Shown here: positions 15,852 to 25,155 of the stretch, one piece after another
Position numbering within the stretch: position 1 is the stretch's first letter
Layout: each line of letters starts with the position of its first letter
From: Inquilinus sp052113205
GTDB taxonomy: Bacteria; Pseudomonadota; Alphaproteobacteria; DSM-16000; Inquilinaceae
Assembly: GCF_052113205.1 (NCBI RefSeq)
Contig: NZ_JBFRCU010000017.1
Coordinates: forward strand, 1-64,000
Direction of reading: 5' to 3'
DNA length: 64,000 bases
The notes under the pieces: model-generated
The model's input: only the letters and a program-made list of their open reading frames with translations
The model's database searches: none
Told to the model about the DNA's origin: nothing
Position numbers and translations under genes: made by a program

Positions 15852-16886
15852 ATGGCCCAGCCTCTCGAATTCGGACTCGACACCTTCGGCGACGTGACCA
15901 CGGGGCCGGACGGCGCGCCGCTGCCGCACGGCCAGGTGCTGCGGAACGTGGTCGAGGAGGCCGTGCTGGCCGACCAGCTGGGCATCGGCTTCTTCGGTGT
16001 CGGCGAGCATCACCGTGCCGATTTCGCCGTTTCCGCGCCGGAGGTGCTGCTGGCGACGATCGCCGGGCGCACGACTCAGATCCATCTTGGCTCGGCCGTC
16101 ACCGTGCTCAGCTCCGACGACCCGATTCGCGTGTTCCAGCGCTTCTCGACGCTGGATGCGGCGTCGAACGGCCGGGCCGAGGTCATCCTCGGCCGCGGCT
16201 CCTTCACCGAATCCTTTCCGCTCTTCGGCTACGAGCTCAGCGACTACGAGACGCTGTTCGAGGAGAAGCTGGACCTGTTCACGGCGCTGCTGAAGCAGGA
16301 GCCGGTGACCTGGCAGGGCAGCACCCGGCCGCCGCTGCGCGACCAGCGCGTCTTCCCGCCGATCGAGGGCGAGCGCCGGCTGAAGACCTGGATCGGCGTC
16401 GGCGGCAGCCCTGAATCGGTGGTCCGCGCCGCCCGCTACGACCTGCCGCTGGCGCTGGCCATCATCGGCGGCGACCCGAAGCGCTTCCGCCCCTATGTCG
16501 ACCTGTACCACCGCGCCTTCGAGCAGCTGGGCCGGCCGGTACAGCCGATCAGCGTCCATTCGCCGGGCTATGTCGCCGACACCGATGTCCAGGCGCGCGA
16601 GGAGCTGTTCGCCGACTACAAGCGGATGCGCGACAAGATCGGGGCAGAGCGTGGCTGGCCGCCGATGGGTCAGGGCGAGTTCGAGCGCGAGGCCGAGCAC
16701 GGCTCGCTCTATGTCGGGTCGCCCGAGACCGTGGCGCGCAAGATCGCTGCGACCGTCACCGCGCTCGGTGCCGTGCGCTTCCAGCTGAAATACAGCGCCG
16801 GACCGCTGCCGCACGACAAGCTGATGCGCAGCATCGAGCTCTATGGCAGCAAGGTCATGCCGCTCGTCCGCGAGATGCTGGCTTGA
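15852..16886 (+). CDS. LLM-class flavin-dependent oxidoreductase
   Basis: The start is set at the ATG at 15852 (MAQPLEFGLDTFGDV); a GTG in the same frame 45 nt upstream would add 15 residues without family resemblance. The 344-aa protein has the luciferase-like TIM-barrel features GIGFFGVGEHH, IAGRTTQIHLGSAVTVLSSDDPIRVFQRFSTLDAASNGRAEVILGRGS (shown in parts), and a C-terminal QLKYSAGPLPHDKLMRSIELYGSKVMP. Such enzymes use reduced flavin to oxidise small molecules. The substrate cannot be read from sequence. Its 3' end overlaps the convergent hpnE gene by 32 nt. Confidence 0.85.
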   Translation: MAQPLEFGLDTFGDVTTGPDGAPLPHGQVLRNVVEEAVLADQLGIGFFGVGEHHRADFAVSAPEVLLATIAGRTTQIHLGSAVTVLSSDDPIRVFQRFSTLDAASNGRAEVILGRGSFTESFPLFGYELSDYETLFEEKLDLFTALLKQEPVTWQGSTRPPLRDQRVFPPIEGERRLKTWIGVGGSPESVVRAARYDLPLALAIIGGDPKRFRPYVDLYHRAFEQLGRPVQPISVHSPGYVADTDVQAREELFADYKRMRDKIGAERGWPPMGQGEFEREAEHGSLYVGSPETVARKIAATVTALGAVRFQLKYSAGPLPHDKLMRSIELYGSKVMPLVREMLA

Positions 16887-18156
16887 CCTTGCCCTTCCGC
16901 GCCGCTCCGGGGGATGCCCCGGCGGCGCGGACATGGTCGGCGGCGCGAAAGCCGGACAGCAGGCTGCCCTCGATCGTCGCCGGCAGGCCGGTCGCGGTCC
17001 AGTCGCCGGCCAGCCAGAGATTGGGGTAGGGCGTCGGGCAGCCCGGCCGCCGGGCCTCGTCGGCCGGGGTCTGGCGGATCGTCGCCCGCTTCTCCTTGAT
17101 GATGCGATAGGCGGGCAGGGGGCCGGCCAAGTCCGGGAAGGCCCGCACCACATCGGCCCATAGCAGCGCCGCCAGCTCCTCCGCCGGCGCGTCGACCAGG
17201 CCGCGCGCGGCGCTGACCGTGGTGCTGGCGATGCCCGGGCGACGGAACACCCAATGGGCCGTGCCGCCGACGATGCCGGCGATGTCGTGCGGCTCTTCCT
17301 TGAACGGGATGGCGAAATGGCCGTTGACGATCGGCTCGTCGGTCTCCGGCGGGGTCAGCCCCGGCACCAGCCGCGCGGCGATCGCCGGTGGCACCGCCAG
17401 GATCACCTGGTCGTCCGGCGCCAGGGGCAGGGTGCCCTGGTCCAGCTCCAGCGCGATGATGCGGTCGTCCTCGAACTCCAGCGCCTTGACCCGCATGCCG
17501 GTCCGCACCGTCACGCGGTGCCGGTGCAGGTAGTCCAGCGCCGGGTTGATGAAGGTGTCGGCCAGGTCGGTGCGGGCGATCAGCGGGATGGTCTGGGCGC
17601 CGCCCTTGGCCAGGGTTTGCTCGACCACCGCCCACAGGCCGCGGGCCGAGGCCTCGTCGGCCGGGGTGTTGAGGGCGGAGACGGCGAGCGGCTCGATCAG
17701 GCAGCGATACAGCTCACCGGGCGGCACCACGCCGGCCACGGTATCGTCCGGCCCGGCCTTGGACAGGCGGCGCAGCGCCAGGTAGTCTCGCGGCCGGGTC
17801 CCCGGCACCCGACGGCCGGAGAGCAGCACCCACCAGGGCAGCCGGCCGCGGTTCGGCCGCACGGTGAATTCGCGGCCGCGCTCCAGGTCGACGAAGCGGA
17901 AGCCGGGCCGGGCCGGGGCCGCCAGCCGATCGCGGGCGCCGATCAGGTCGAGATAGCGCCGGACGTTGCGGTTGCCCGACAGCACCAGGTGGTTGCCGTT
18001 ATCGATCACCCGGTCCAGCGCCGGCTCGTGGAAGGCGCGGCAGCGGCCGCCGGGCCGGGGCGTGGCCTCGTACACCACCGCCGGGACGCCGGTGCGGGCG
18101 AGCTCGACCGCGGCGGCGAGGCCGGCCAGCCCGCCGCCGATCACATGCACGGTCAT
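16855..18156 (-). CDS. hpnE: HpnE, hydroxysqualene/squalene desaturase-type FAD oxidase
   Basis: This 433-residue FAD/NAD(P)-dependent oxidoreductase has the Rossmann dinucleotide motif HVIGGGLAGLAAAVELA at the N-terminus, a PGGRC motif, DNGNHLVLSGN (typical of HpnE), and a C-terminal FAD motif with LWLAGDWTATGLPATIEGSLLSG. HpnE completes the HpnCDE route by reducing hydroxysqualene to squalene, which feeds squalene-hopene cyclase. The start codon overlaps the stop of the fused hpnC-hpnD gene by 4 nt. The 3' end overlaps the convergent LLM gene by 32 nt. Confidence 0.93.
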   Translation of the reverse strand: MTVHVIGGGLAGLAAAVELARTGVPAVVYEATPRPGGRCRAFHEPALDRVIDNGNHLVLSGNRNVRRYLDLIGARDRLAAPARPGFRFVDLERGREFTVRPNRGRLPWWVLLSGRRVPGTRPRDYLALRRLSKAGPDDTVAGVVPPGELYRCLIEPLAVSALNTPADEASARGLWAVVEQTLAKGGAQTIPLIARTDLADTFINPALDYLHRHRVTVRTGMRVKALEFEDDRIIALELDQGTLPLAPDDQVILAVPPAIAARLVPGLTPPETDEPIVNGHFAIPFKEEPHDIAGIVGGTAHWVFRRPGIASTTVSAARGLVDAPAEELAALLWADVVRAFPDLAGPLPAYRIIKEKRATIRQTPADEARRPGCPTPYPNLWLAGDWTATGLPATIEGSLLSGFRAADHVRAAGASPGAARKGKVKPASRGRAA

Positions 18157-19889
18157 TTCAGCAGCACCGACAGCAGGATGCCGATCTTCTCGCGCTTCGA
18201 CAGGCGCGGCCGCGCCGACCGGTCGGCATAGCCGCGGGCCTGCAGCAGCTCGAAGATCCGGCGATAGCTGCGCTGCATGATCAGCGCGGCCTTCATCCGC
18301 TTCTCCGTCCCGGCCGGCATCAGCCCGGGCAGGGCGGCGTAGAGCGGCTGGATCTCGGCCGCCAGCCGGGCGCAGATCTGGGCGATGCGCGGGTCGGCGA
18401 CGATGGTGGGGATCGGCGCGTCGGTCGGGATGCCGGCCTCGCGCAGCCAGCTCTCTGGCAGGTACAGGCGGCCCAGCCCGGCATCCTCGTCGACGTCGCG
18501 CAGGATGTTGGTCAGCTGCAGCGCCTCGCCCTGGGCCACGGCGAAGGCCGCGCTGGCCTGGTCCGGGCAGCCGAAGATCTTGACCGCCATGACGCCGACG
18601 GTGCCGGCGACGCAGCGGGCGTAATGCGCCAGACCGGCACGGTCGGCGATCCGCACCTCGGCCGCGGCGTCGATGGTCATGCCGTCCAGCATGCCGTCGA
18701 ATTCGGCCCGCGGCAGGTCGAAGCGGCGGATCGCCCAGATCAGCTCGCGGTCCAGCGGGTCTTCGCCCCGGCCAACGAAGATCCGGTCCAGCCGCTGCCT
18801 CCACGCCTGCAGGTCGGCGGTCTTCTCCGCCACCGACGCGCTGGAATCGGCGATGTCGTCGACCTGACGGCAGAAGCCGTAGACGGCATAGATCGCGCGG
18901 CGGCCCTCGGCCGGCAGGATGCGCATGCCGGAGGCGAAGGAGGATTTGGCGCGGACCACCGCCATCCGCACCAGGGCCGCGTCGTCCAGCGGCCTGGCAC
19001 CGAAGGCCATGACCGACAGGCCGGGGCGCAGCGCCTTGGCGAAATTCGCCTTGCTCAGCGCCACCCGGGCCAGGATCGGGTCGCCCTGGCGCAGTCGCGC
19101 CGCCAGCTTGCGGGCCAGCCACAGCATGACGCTGACCTCCGCCGCCAGCGGCCGCGAGGTCAGCTGCCCCGGCAGCGTCGACGCCGTGTCGAGCATGGTG
19201 TCGACCAGATCGAGGCAGCGGTCGAGCACCGGCCGGCGGAGGCGAGCGGAGGCCTCGTCCGGTGTGAAGAAGCGGTCGATGCCGCCGGCCGTGTCGATCC
19301 AGTCGATCGGCACATAGATCCGGCGCAGCTTGCGCCAGTCGTCGCCGCAATCCTGCAGATGGTTTAGGATCTGCAGCACGGTGCACAGCGCATCGCCGGC
19401 CGGGAAGGTCGATTCGGCCTGGCCGTGCAGCCGCAGCAGGTAGCGACCGACCGGGTTGGCCGAATAGCGGCAATAGTCGATCAGGTCGTCCCAGCTGCGG
19501 CAGCTGCGATTCTGGGAATCGCGGCGGAAGGCGACCAGCAGGTCGCGGCAGTCGACCAGCCCGACGCCGGTGGCGGCGATCGAGGCGCGCATCCGGGCGG
19601 CGGCCTCCGGCCCTGCCTGGACCAGCCCGGAATCCATCGCGTCCAGTCGGGCCAGCTTCTCCGCTGTCGGCAGGTCGGGGTCGTCGCCGATGTCGTCGGC
19701 GGCGCGGGCGAAGCGGTAGAAGGTGGCGATATGTGGCCGGTGGCGCTTCGGCAGCAGCCACGACCCGACCGGGAAGTTCTCCTGCCCGGAGGTCTTGCTC
19801 GCGGCCAACTCCACGGCGCCCGCCCCGGTCGATGCGGCGCCGGCAGGCGGGGGAGAGTCGACGATGGCTTGGTCGGCCGGCACGGTCAT
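18153..19889 (-). CDS. hpnCD: Fused HpnC-HpnD (hydroxysqualene synthase plus presqualene diphosphate synthase)
   Basis: One uninterrupted frame of 578 aa encodes two complete trans-isoprenyl diphosphate synthase domains normally made from separate genes. The start is taken at 19889 (MTVPADQAIVD). The N-terminal HpnC part (about residues 30-290) has ADDIGDD (65-70) and HLQDCGDD. The C-terminal HpnD part (about 300-578) has CRQVDDIAD (344-348), QLTNILRDVDED and GRLYLP. HpnD condenses two farnesyl diphosphates to presqualene diphosphate and HpnC converts it to hydroxysqualene for HpnE. The junction falls at about residue 293, where an internal Met (position 19010) matches the usual HpnD start but has no ribosome site. 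Both pairs of Asp-rich motifs are intact, so both activities are plausible. Confidence 0.9.
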   Translation of the reverse strand: MTVPADQAIVDSPPPAGAASTGAGAVELAASKTSGQENFPVGSWLLPKRHRPHIATFYRFARAADDIGDDPDLPTAEKLARLDAMDSGLVQAGPEAAARMRASIAATGVGLVDCRDLLVAFRRDSQNRSCRSWDDLIDYCRYSANPVGRYLLRLHGQAESTFPAGDALCTVLQILNHLQDCGDDWRKLRRIYVPIDWIDTAGGIDRFFTPDEASARLRRPVLDRCLDLVDTMLDTASTLPGQLTSRPLAAEVSVMLWLARKLAARLRQGDPILARVALSKANFAKALRPGLSVMAFGARPLDDAALVRMAVVRAKSSFASGMRILPAEGRRAIYAVYGFCRQVDDIADSSASVAEKTADLQAWRQRLDRIFVGRGEDPLDRELIWAIRRFDLPRAEFDGMLDGMTIDAAAEVRIADRAGLAHYARCVAGTVGVMAVKIFGCPDQASAAFAVAQGEALQLTNILRDVDEDAGLGRLYLPESWLREAGIPTDAPIPTIVADPRIAQICARLAAEIQPLYAALPGLMPAGTEKRMKAALIMQRSYRRIFELLQARGYADRSARPRLSKREKIGILLSVLLK

Positions 19890-20143
19890 GATCGCCTGTC
19901 TTGCCTCGGCCAGGGCCGTTCGGAAATGGTGATGCGACGGCTGATCCGCCGCGCGGCCCCGGACCGGGCCACCAGATCGCAGACCCCGCTGAATTGTCAA
20001 GGCAAACGGCCCCGGACCAAGGGCCGCAGCAGGGGTGGTCTACGGCTTTTTCGGTTGCGGTCGCCGGTTCGGTTCGACAGTGTCGCCGCCATGATGACAA
20101 TGCCGCGACAGACCAGGTTTTCGGCAGATCCCCGCGGGGACGA

Positions 20144-21139
20144 ATGAGCGAGATCGCCCTCGTCACCGGGGCCACCGGCTTCGTCGGCTCGGCCGTGGCC
20201 CGCGCGCTCCTGGCCGAAGGCCATCGGGTCAAGGCGCTGGTGCGGCCGAACAGCGACCGCCGCAACCTGGCCGGGCTCGATGCCGAGCCGGTGACCGGCG
20301 ACCTCGACGACCCGGCCTCGCTGGCGCCGGCGCTGAAGGGCTGCACCGCGCTGTTCCATGTCGCGGCCGACTACCGGCTGTGGGTCAGGAACCCGCAGGC
20401 GATGCTGCGCACCAATGTCGCCGGCACGGCGGCGATCCTGCGTGCGGCGGCGGCGGCCGGGGTCTCGCGCGTGGTCTACACTTCGAGCGTGGCGACGCTC
20501 GGCCATCACGCTGACGGGCGCCCGGCGGACGAGACCACGATCGCGACCGAAGGCCAGATGATCGGCCTCTACAAGCGGTCGAAGTTCCTGGCCGAGGACG
20601 CCGCCCGTCAAGCGGCGGCCGAGACCGGGCTGCCGGTGGTGATCGTCAACCCGTCGACCCCGATCGGGCCGCGCGACGTCAAGCCGACCCCGACCGGGCG
20701 GATCATCGTCGAGGCCGCGACGGGCCGCATCCCGGCCTTCGTCGACACCGGCCTGAACCTGGTGCATGTCGACGACGTCGCCCAGGGCCATCTCGCCGCC
20801 TTCGCCGGCGGCGTGCCGGGCCAGCGCTACATCCTGGGCGGGGAGGATTTCGCACTCTCCGCCATCCTGGCCGAGATCGCCGGCCTGGTCGGCCGCAAGG
20901 CGCCGAAGATCCGGCTGCCTCTGGCGCCGATCTGGCCGGTGGCGCTGGTGGCCGAGACGGTGTCGCGCTTCACCGGCAAGGAGCCGATGGTAACGCGCGA
21001 TGCGCTGCGCATGGCGCGCAAGACCATGTATTTCTCCTCGGACAAGGCCCGCGCGACGCTGGACTATCGGCCGCGGCCGGCGCGCCAGGCCCTGGTCGAC
21101 GCGCTCGACTGGTTCCGGGCCAATGGCTACCTGACATGA
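20144..21139 (+). CDS. hpnA: HpnA, hopanoid-associated NAD-dependent sugar epimerase
   Basis: The start is the ATG at 20144, preceded by GGGGA; upstream codons in frame are not family-like. The 331-aa short-chain dehydrogenase has the N-terminal nucleotide motif LVTGATGFVGSAVARAL, the sequence ALFHVAADYRLWV typical of HpnA, a YTSS serine region, and the catalytic YKRSK (Tyr and Lys). It is then followed by VNPSTPIGPRDVKPTPTGRI, diagnostic for the hopanoid-associated group. Its precise step is unsettled; it is thought to act on the sugar-derived side chain. It is divergent from hpnCD across a 254-nt gap and overlaps hpnB by 4 nt. Confidence 0.93.
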   Translation: MSEIALVTGATGFVGSAVARALLAEGHRVKALVRPNSDRRNLAGLDAEPVTGDLDDPASLAPALKGCTALFHVAADYRLWVRNPQAMLRTNVAGTAAILRAAAAAGVSRVVYTSSVATLGHHADGRPADETTIATEGQMIGLYKRSKFLAEDAARQAAAETGLPVVIVNPSTPIGPRDVKPTPTGRIIVEAATGRIPAFVDTGLNLVHVDDVAQGHLAAFAGGVPGQRYILGGEDFALSAILAEIAGLVGRKAPKIRLPLAPIWPVALVAETVSRFTGKEPMVTRDALRMARKTMYFSSDKARATLDYRPRPARQALVDALDWFRANGYLT

Positions 21140-22323
21140 TCGGCCTGGTCCTCGCCCTCGCCAGCCTCGCGGCGTGGCTCAAGCTGTGGCTGTTCCAGGG
21201 CCGGTTCTGGGAGACGGCGACCGCGCCCCAGGCGCCCGCGCCGGCCGAATGGCCGGGCGTGGTGGTGGTGATCCCGGCGCGCAACGAGGCCGAGGGCATC
21301 GGCGCCGCGATCGGCTCGCATCTGCGCCAGGCCTATCCCGGCCGGCTGCAGGTGGTGGTGGTCGATGACCAGTCGACCGACGGCACCGCCGACCTGGCCC
21401 GCGCCGCGGCGGCGGACGCCGGCGCGTCCGACCGCCTGACCGTGATCTCCGGCGCGCCGCTGCCGCCCGGCTGGGTCGGCAAGATGTGGGCGGTGTCGCA
21501 GGGCGTCGCGGCGGCGGAGCAGGCCGACCCGGAGGCGCGCTGGATCCTGCTGACCGATGGCGACATCGTCCACCGGCCAAGCAATGTGGCGCAGCTGGCG
21601 GCGCGCGGCGAGGCGGACGGGCTGGACCTCGTGTCGCTGATGGTGCGGCTGCGCTGCCTCGACTTCGCCGAGCGCTGGCTGGTCCCGCCCTTCGTGTTCT
21701 TTTTCAAGATGCTATATCCCTTCGCCTGGGTGAACCGGGCGGACAAGGCCACCGCAGGCGCGGCCGGCGGCTGCATGCTGGTGCGGCGCAAGGCCTTGGC
21801 CCGGATCGGCGGCATCGCCGCGATCCGCGACGCGCTGATCGACGACTGCACCCTGGCGGCGGCGCTGAAGCGGCACGGCCGGATCCGGCTCGACCTCACC
21901 GACGAGGCGGAGAGCCTGCGCGTCTACGGCGATGTCGGCGAGATCTGGCGCATGGTGGCCCGCACCGCCTATACCCAGCTGCGCTACTCGCTCTGGCTGC
22001 TGCTCGGCACCGTCGCCGGCCTGATCGTCACCTATATCGTGCCGCCGGCCCTGACCCTCCTGGGGGAGGGGACGGCACGGTATGTCGCCCTCGCCGCCTG
22101 GGCGATCATGAGTGCCACCTACCTGCCGATGCTGCGCTTCTACCGGCGCTCGCCGCTGTGGGCGCCCTTCCTGCCGCTTGCCGCGGTGGTGTATCTCGGC
22201 GCCACCATCGATTCGGCGCGGCGTCACTGGGCCGGTGTCGGCGGGGCCTGGAAGGGCCGCGTCTACAACCAGCCCGGCGCCGCGCCCGACCTGTCCCGTC
22301 AGCCGTCAGACCCGTCCCAATGA
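21136..22323 (+). CDS. hpnB: HpnB, hopanoid biosynthesis-associated glycosyltransferase
   Basis: The 395-residue family 2 glycosyltransferase is anchored by an N-terminal helix (LVLALASLAAWLKLWLF). Its GT2 domain has VVVIPARNEAEGI, VVVDDQSTDGTADLA, LPPGWVGKMWAV, LLTDGDIVH (metal-binding DxD) and GAAGGCMLVRRKALARIGG. Two or more C-terminal membrane helices follow (residues about 275-355). HpnB is a marker gene of hopanoid clusters; its acceptor is not firmly known. It overlaps hpnA and shc by 4 nt on each side. Confidence 0.93.
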   Translation: MIGLVLALASLAAWLKLWLFQGRFWETATAPQAPAPAEWPGVVVVIPARNEAEGIGAAIGSHLRQAYPGRLQVVVVDDQSTDGTADLARAAAADAGASDRLTVISGAPLPPGWVGKMWAVSQGVAAAEQADPEARWILLTDGDIVHRPSNVAQLAARGEADGLDLVSLMVRLRCLDFAERWLVPPFVFFFKMLYPFAWVNRADKATAGAAGGCMLVRRKALARIGGIAAIRDALIDDCTLAAALKRHGRIRLDLTDEAESLRVYGDVGEIWRMVARTAYTQLRYSLWLLLGTVAGLIVTYIVPPALTLLGEGTARYVALAAWAIMSATYLPMLRFYRRSPLWAPFLPLAAVVYLGATIDSARRHWAGVGGAWKGRVYNQPGAAPDLSRQPSDPSQ

Positions 22324-24275
22324 CCATCTCCAGCCCCTCCTTCCAGACCGAAGACCTCGCCGGCCCCTCGCGCGCCAGCCTCGACGACGCGATCGGCCGT
22401 GGCGTCGGCGGGCTGCTCGACCTGCAGCGCGAGGACGGCCACTGGGCCTTCATCCTGGAGGCCGACGCCACCATCCCGGCCGAATACATCCTGCTGAAGC
22501 ACTTCCTCGGCGTGGTCGACCGGGAGAAGGAGGCGCTGCTGGCCACCTATATCCGCAGCATCCAGTCGGGCAGGCACGATGGCTGGCCGCTGTGGCATGA
22601 CGGGCCGTTCAACATCAGCGCCAGCGTGAAGGCCTATTTCGCGCTGAAGGCTGCGGGCGACGACCCGGACGCGCCGCACATGGCCCGCGCCCGCGCCGCC
22701 ATCCTGGCCGCGGGCGGCGCCGCCCGCTCCAACGTCTTCACCCGCATCTTGCTGGCGCTGTTCGAGCAGGTGCCGTGGCGCGCCGTGCCGGTGATGCCGG
22801 TGCAGATCATGGTGCTGCCCTCCTGGTTCCCATTCCACCTGAACAAGGTGTCGTATTGGAGCCGCACGGTGATCGTGCCGCTGCTGGTGATCATGGCGAA
22901 GAAGCCGCGGCCAGTGAGCCCGGGAGCGCTGTCGATCCAGGAGCTGATGGTCGAGCCGCCGGAGCAGGTGAAGAACTGGCACGTCCATGTCGACGGCAGC
23001 TTCTGGGGCCGGTTCTTCCGCCGGCTGGACGGGGTGCTGCGGCCGATCGAGCCGTTCTTCCCGCGCCGGCAGAGATCGATCGACAAGGCGGTGGCCTTCG
23101 TCACCGAGCGGCTGAACGGCGAGGACGGGCTGGGGGCGATCTACCCGGCCATGGCCAATTCCGTGATGATGTTCAAATGCCTGGGTTACGCGGATGACCA
23201 TCCGGACCTGCAGATCGCCCGGGCCTCGATCGAGAAGCTGGTCGACGCGGTCGACGGCGTCACCTACGCCCAGCCCTGCCTGTCGCCGGTCTGGGACACG
23301 GCGCTGACGGCGCATGCCCTGCTGGAATCCGACGACCCCGAGGCGGTGGCGCGGGCCAAGCAGGGGCTCGACTGGCTGGTCCCGCGCCAGGTGCTGGACG
23401 TCAAGGGCGACTGGGCGGAGCGCCGGCCGGATGTCCGGCCGGGCGGCTGGGCCTTCCAGTACAACAATGCGCATTACCCGGACCTCGACGACACCGCGGT
23501 CGTGGTCATGGCCATGCACCGGACCGACCCGGAGCGCTACCGCGAGGCGATCGACCGCGGCGTCGAATGGCTGCTCGGGCTGCAGAGCAGGAACGGCGGC
23601 TGGGCGGCCTTCGAAGTCGACAACACCTACCACTACCTGAACCACATCCCCTTCGCCGACCACGGCGCTCTGCTGGACCCGCCGACCTCCGACGTGACGG
23701 CGCGCTGCCTCAGCATGCTGGGCCAGCTGGGCCGGCGCATCGACGACCCGGCGGTGGCCCGCGGAGTCGAATTCCTGCGCCAGGAGCAGGAGCGCGACGG
23801 CTCCTGGTTCGGGCGCTGGGGCACCAACTACATCTACGGCACCTGGTCGGTGCTGTGCGCCCTCAACGCCATCGGCATGGACCCGCAGGACCCGATGATC
23901 CGCCGTGCCGTCGACTGGCTGATCGCGCAGCAGCGCGAGGATGGCGGCTGGGGCGAATCCGGCGACAGCTACTATGACGGCAAGCCGGAGATGACGCCGG
24001 CCACCTCGACCGCGTCGCAGACCGCCTGGGCCGCGCTGGCGCTGATGGCGGTGGGCGAGACCGGCCATCCGGCGGTCGAGCGTGGCGTCGCCTGGCTCTC
24101 GGCGCATCAGCGCGCGGACGGGCTGTGGGACGAGCCCAGCTTCACCGCGGTCGGCTTCCCGCGCGTGTTCTACCTGCGCTACCACGGCTACCCGGCCTTC
24201 TTCCCGACCTGGGCCCTGTCCCGCTATCGCCGCCTGCGCGACAGCAACAGCCGCCGGGTCGAGGTCGGGATGTGA
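22320..24275 (+). CDS. shc: Squalene-hopene cyclase
   Basis: The start at 22320 overlaps the hpnB stop (ATGA), giving 651 aa, the normal length for the enzyme. The catalytic acid motif is D388-L-D390-D391 in YPDLDDTAVV. Several QW repeats are present, such as LLDLQREDGHWAF near the N-terminus, LLGLQSRNGGWAAFE, FLRQEQERDGSWFGRWGTNYIYGTW, LIAQQREDGGWGES and a final HQRADGLWDEP. The enzyme is a monotopic membrane protein that protonates squalene and cyclises it to hopene and hopanol in one step. It sits between hpnB and hpnG, the usual order. Confidence 0.97.
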   Translation: MTISSPSFQTEDLAGPSRASLDDAIGRGVGGLLDLQREDGHWAFILEADATIPAEYILLKHFLGVVDREKEALLATYIRSIQSGRHDGWPLWHDGPFNISASVKAYFALKAAGDDPDAPHMARARAAILAAGGAARSNVFTRILLALFEQVPWRAVPVMPVQIMVLPSWFPFHLNKVSYWSRTVIVPLLVIMAKKPRPVSPGALSIQELMVEPPEQVKNWHVHVDGSFWGRFFRRLDGVLRPIEPFFPRRQRSIDKAVAFVTERLNGEDGLGAIYPAMANSVMMFKCLGYADDHPDLQIARASIEKLVDAVDGVTYAQPCLSPVWDTALTAHALLESDDPEAVARAKQGLDWLVPRQVLDVKGDWAERRPDVRPGGWAFQYNNAHYPDLDDTAVVVMAMHRTDPERYREAIDRGVEWLLGLQSRNGGWAAFEVDNTYHYLNHIPFADHGALLDPPTSDVTARCLSMLGQLGRRIDDPAVARGVEFLRQEQERDGSWFGRWGTNYIYGTWSVLCALNAIGMDPQDPMIRRAVDWLIAQQREDGGWGESGDSYYDGKPEMTPATSTASQTAWAALALMAVGETGHPAVERGVAWLSAHQRADGLWDEPSFTAVGFPRVFYLRYHGYPAFFPTWALSRYRRLRDSNSRRVEVGM

Positions 24276-24309
24276 GCTGTCGAGGCAAAGACCGGCTGCT
24301 TCCTCTCAT

Positions 24310-24480
24310 CCTCCCCCTCCCCCTGCGGGAGGGGGTAGGGGGAGGGGGCTCTCGCCGAGTCAAGCCGACGCTTCGGGTTTGGTTCGAGTGCAGTTGGGCT
24401 CTCGACCGGCCGCAGGGGCATCCCTCGACTGACAAACCCCTCCTCCTACCCCCTCCCGCGAGGGGAGGGGGAGAGTACTC
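24310..24480. repeat. Paired C-rich/G-rich intergenic repeat units
   Basis: Two related units lie in the shc-hpnG gap. The first (24310-24359) reads CCTCCCCCTCCCCC, TGCGGGAGGGGGTAGGGGG and ends CTCTCGCCGAG. The second (24437-24480) has CCTCCTACCCCCTCCCGCGAGGGGAGGGGGAGAG. Each can fold on itself and the two can pair with each other. A third member lies at about 45029-45069. They resemble mobile intergenic repeats and may act as processing or attenuation hairpins between shc and hpnG. Confidence 0.6.
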
Positions 24481-24495
24481 AAGTCAGCGCTTCGC

Positions 24496-25155
24496 ATGCT
24501 CGGCATCCTGACCGGCTTGGCGAAGGAGGCGGAGATCGCGCGGCGGATCTCGCCGCTCATCGCCTGCTCGGCCAGCGATCCGGCTCGGGCGGAGTGGCTG
24601 GCGCGTGACCTGATCAGCCAGGGCGCCACCGCGCTGCTCAGTTTCGGCATCGCTGGCGGGCTGGCGCCGGAGCTCGCGACCGGGGACCTGGTGATAGGCA
24701 CAGCCGTGGCGACAGGCGCGGCCACCTATCCCTGTGACCCGGACCTGACGGCGCGGCTCGCTTTAGTGCTGCTCGGCGCGGTGAGAGGGAATGTCTGGGG
24801 CGGCGACGTCATCGTCGACACCGCCGAGGCCAAGGCCCGGCTGCATCGGCACAGCGGCGCCTTTATCGTCGATCTGGAAAGCGCCGCGGTGGCGGCGGCC
24901 GCGACGGAAGCCGGGCTGCCCTTCGGCGTGCTGCGGGCCGTGGCCGACCCGGCGGCGCATGGGCTGCCGCCGGCGGCGCTGGTCGGTCTCGACAACGAGG
25001 GGCGGCCGGCGATCGGGCCGGTGCTGCGGGCCTTGGCCCGCAGCCCGGGTCAATTGCCGGCGCTGATCCGGCTGGGGCGGCAGAGCAGCGCGGCGATGGC
25101 GGCGCTACTTGCCGCCGCCGGCCCCCTTGGCCGCGACTTTCGGAGTGTGGCGTAG
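24496..25155 (+). CDS. hpnG: HpnG, adenosylhopane nucleosidase/phosphorylase
   Basis: The 219-residue protein belongs to the purine nucleoside phosphorylase/MTA nucleosidase fold. It has GILTGLAKEAEIA at the start, LLSFGIAGGLAPELATGDLVIG, and VDLESAAVAAAATEAGLPFGVLRAVADPA, in which the Glu in DLESAAVA is the ribose-binding residue of the family. HpnG removes adenine from adenosylhopane to give ribosylhopane or its phosphate. It follows shc after 220 nt of repeat DNA. Its last 51 nt overlap the convergent hpnH gene. Confidence 0.92.
   Translation: MLGILTGLAKEAEIARRISPLIACSASDPARAEWLARDLISQGATALLSFGIAGGLAPELATGDLVIGTAVATGAATYPCDPDLTARLALVLLGAVRGNVWGGDVIVDTAEAKARLHRHSGAFIVDLESAAVAAAATEAGLPFGVLRAVADPAAHGLPPAALVGLDNEGRPAIGPVLRALARSPGQLPALIRLGRQSSAAMAALLAAAGPLGRDFRSVA

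Noticed and set aside
16855..20346. A 1163-codon minus-strand frame spanning hpnE and the region of hpnCD
   Set aside because: It is hpnE read back through the out-of-frame hpnCD gene. The real proteins are in two overlapping frames with a 4-nt ATGA junction.
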